DNA of 64,000 nt, from NCBI GenBank assembly GCA_020796225.1, contig CM036764.1, positions 28,745,450-28,809,449 on the forward strand, written 5' to 3'. Origin of the DNA: Arion vulgaris (taxonomy: Eukaryota; Mollusca; Gastropoda; Stylommatophora; Arionidae). Of this stretch, positions 63,385 to 64,000 are shown piece by piece (the first letter of the stretch is position 1; each line of letters starts with the position of its first letter). The notes under the pieces were generated by a model that worked only from the letters and a program-made list of their open reading frames with translations, had not been told where the DNA came from and made no database searches. Position numbers and translations under genes: made by a program.

Positions 63385-63719
63385 CAGAGCCGGATTAGCC
63401 TAGTAGCAGAAGTAGCAAATGCTACGGGCCCGCGTTCTAGGGGGCCCTGCGCTTCTAGGGGGCCCCGCGCCTATGTGACAGATGAAAATGGAAAAATAAC
63501 CAGATGTTATATCAAAAACACGCAAGCTGTCTGAATTTTTAGATGTCGTTTGTGATGGTGCTGAATCCAACGAAATCGAAGCAGAAAATACAGAAGACGT
63601 GTCCCACTGTGTAGTAGATGAAAGCAGTGCCTTAGAAGAATTATCATTACCAATACTACCATTAAGATCACCCGCGCTAAAATTTGCTACGGGCCCCGCG
63701 CTAGCCTAATCCGGCACTG
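63385..63719 (+). mobile_element. hAT-type deletion derivative with coding remnant (335 bp)
   Basis: Ends CAGAGCCGGATTAGCCTAG and CTAGCCTAATCCGGCACTG are inverted, with a perfect 8-bp TSD CCACTCAG (63377-63384, 63720-63727). GC-rich subterminal GGGGGCCC and GCTACGGGCC blocks. The interior keeps an open segment (SKTRKLSEFLDVVCDGAESN, then EIEAENTEDVSHCVVDESSA), probably leftover transposase or linker coding sequence. Confidence 0.93.
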
Positions 63720-63727
63720 CCACTCAG

Positions 63728-64000
63728 TATGAAAACGTTTTTTTATTCTTTGCTCTCAATCTCTTCTGACTAAAACACATTATAAGGTATATACAAGAAC
63801 ATACATGACAGCACACATACACGAACACTCACGTAAAAGCATGCACGACCACCCACTTCAGATTTACGTAAATTAACGAAAACGTCCAAGTAATAACATA
63901 TTTATATCTTCTGTAAGTAATAAATGAATAGATATAAGATAGTCTATAAAGCATTATTAACCATAAAACTAACAGCAGTACAATAATATATTTATGATGG
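63728..64000. other. No recognisable feature
   Basis: AT-rich sequence running off the window. Confidence 0.3.

Overview
The window is eukaryotic and almost certainly from an invertebrate animal. There is no operon-like gene packing, the non-coding DNA is AT-rich, and it is packed with non-LTR retrotransposon (LINE) debris, tRNA-derived SINEs, hAT-type MITEs and long minisatellites. I lean towards a mollusc (moderate-low confidence), because the most abundant SINE superfamily carries a central core (GCATGTCGTAAGAGGCGACT) that closely resembles one I know from abalone and oyster repeats. I found no convincing host protein-coding exon, rRNA gene or functional tRNA gene. Every recognisable protein segment is reverse transcriptase, RNase H or a LINE C-terminal region, and nearly all are broken by stops and frameshifts. 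The longest open frames (about 590, 470, 470 and 460 codons) are tandem repeats, not genes.

Layout. 0-6 kb: a 30-bp minisatellite, a LINE RNase H relic split by a SINE, a LINE 3' end with perfect target-site duplications (TSDs), and a SINE nested inside a related SINE. 6-17 kb: a run of minisatellites (25, 54, 39, 15, 71, 28 and 23 bp units), several growing out of LINE or SINE sequence. 18-28 kb: a 42-bp array of about 38 copies, a reverse-transcriptase relic carrying a SINE, several SINEs, and a degenerate ~80-bp array that has absorbed a SINE and a LINE fragment. 28-36 kb: a 26-bp array of about 50 copies, more SINEs and LINE relics, and a 47-bp hairpin-forming array. 37-50 kb: a hAT MITE, a chimeric SINE, 23- and 35-bp arrays, LINE C-termini, and back-to-back 51- and 59-bp arrays. 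50-64 kb: a 33-bp array with higher-order structure, LINE and SINE copies, a three-level nested insertion at 56.5-59 kb, a 25-bp array, two more MITEs and a probable solo LTR.

Two themes stand out. First, insertion history is legible: more than twenty elements have TSDs visible by eye, which fixes their ends, orientation and order of nesting. Second, many minisatellites appear seeded by transposons. Three arrays expand segments inside LINE coding sequence, and others start at a retroposon's 3' tail, TSD or SINE 5' end. By my addition tandem arrays cover roughly 14 kb, a bit over a fifth of the window. All element family letters used here (A, B, C and so on) are my own labels.
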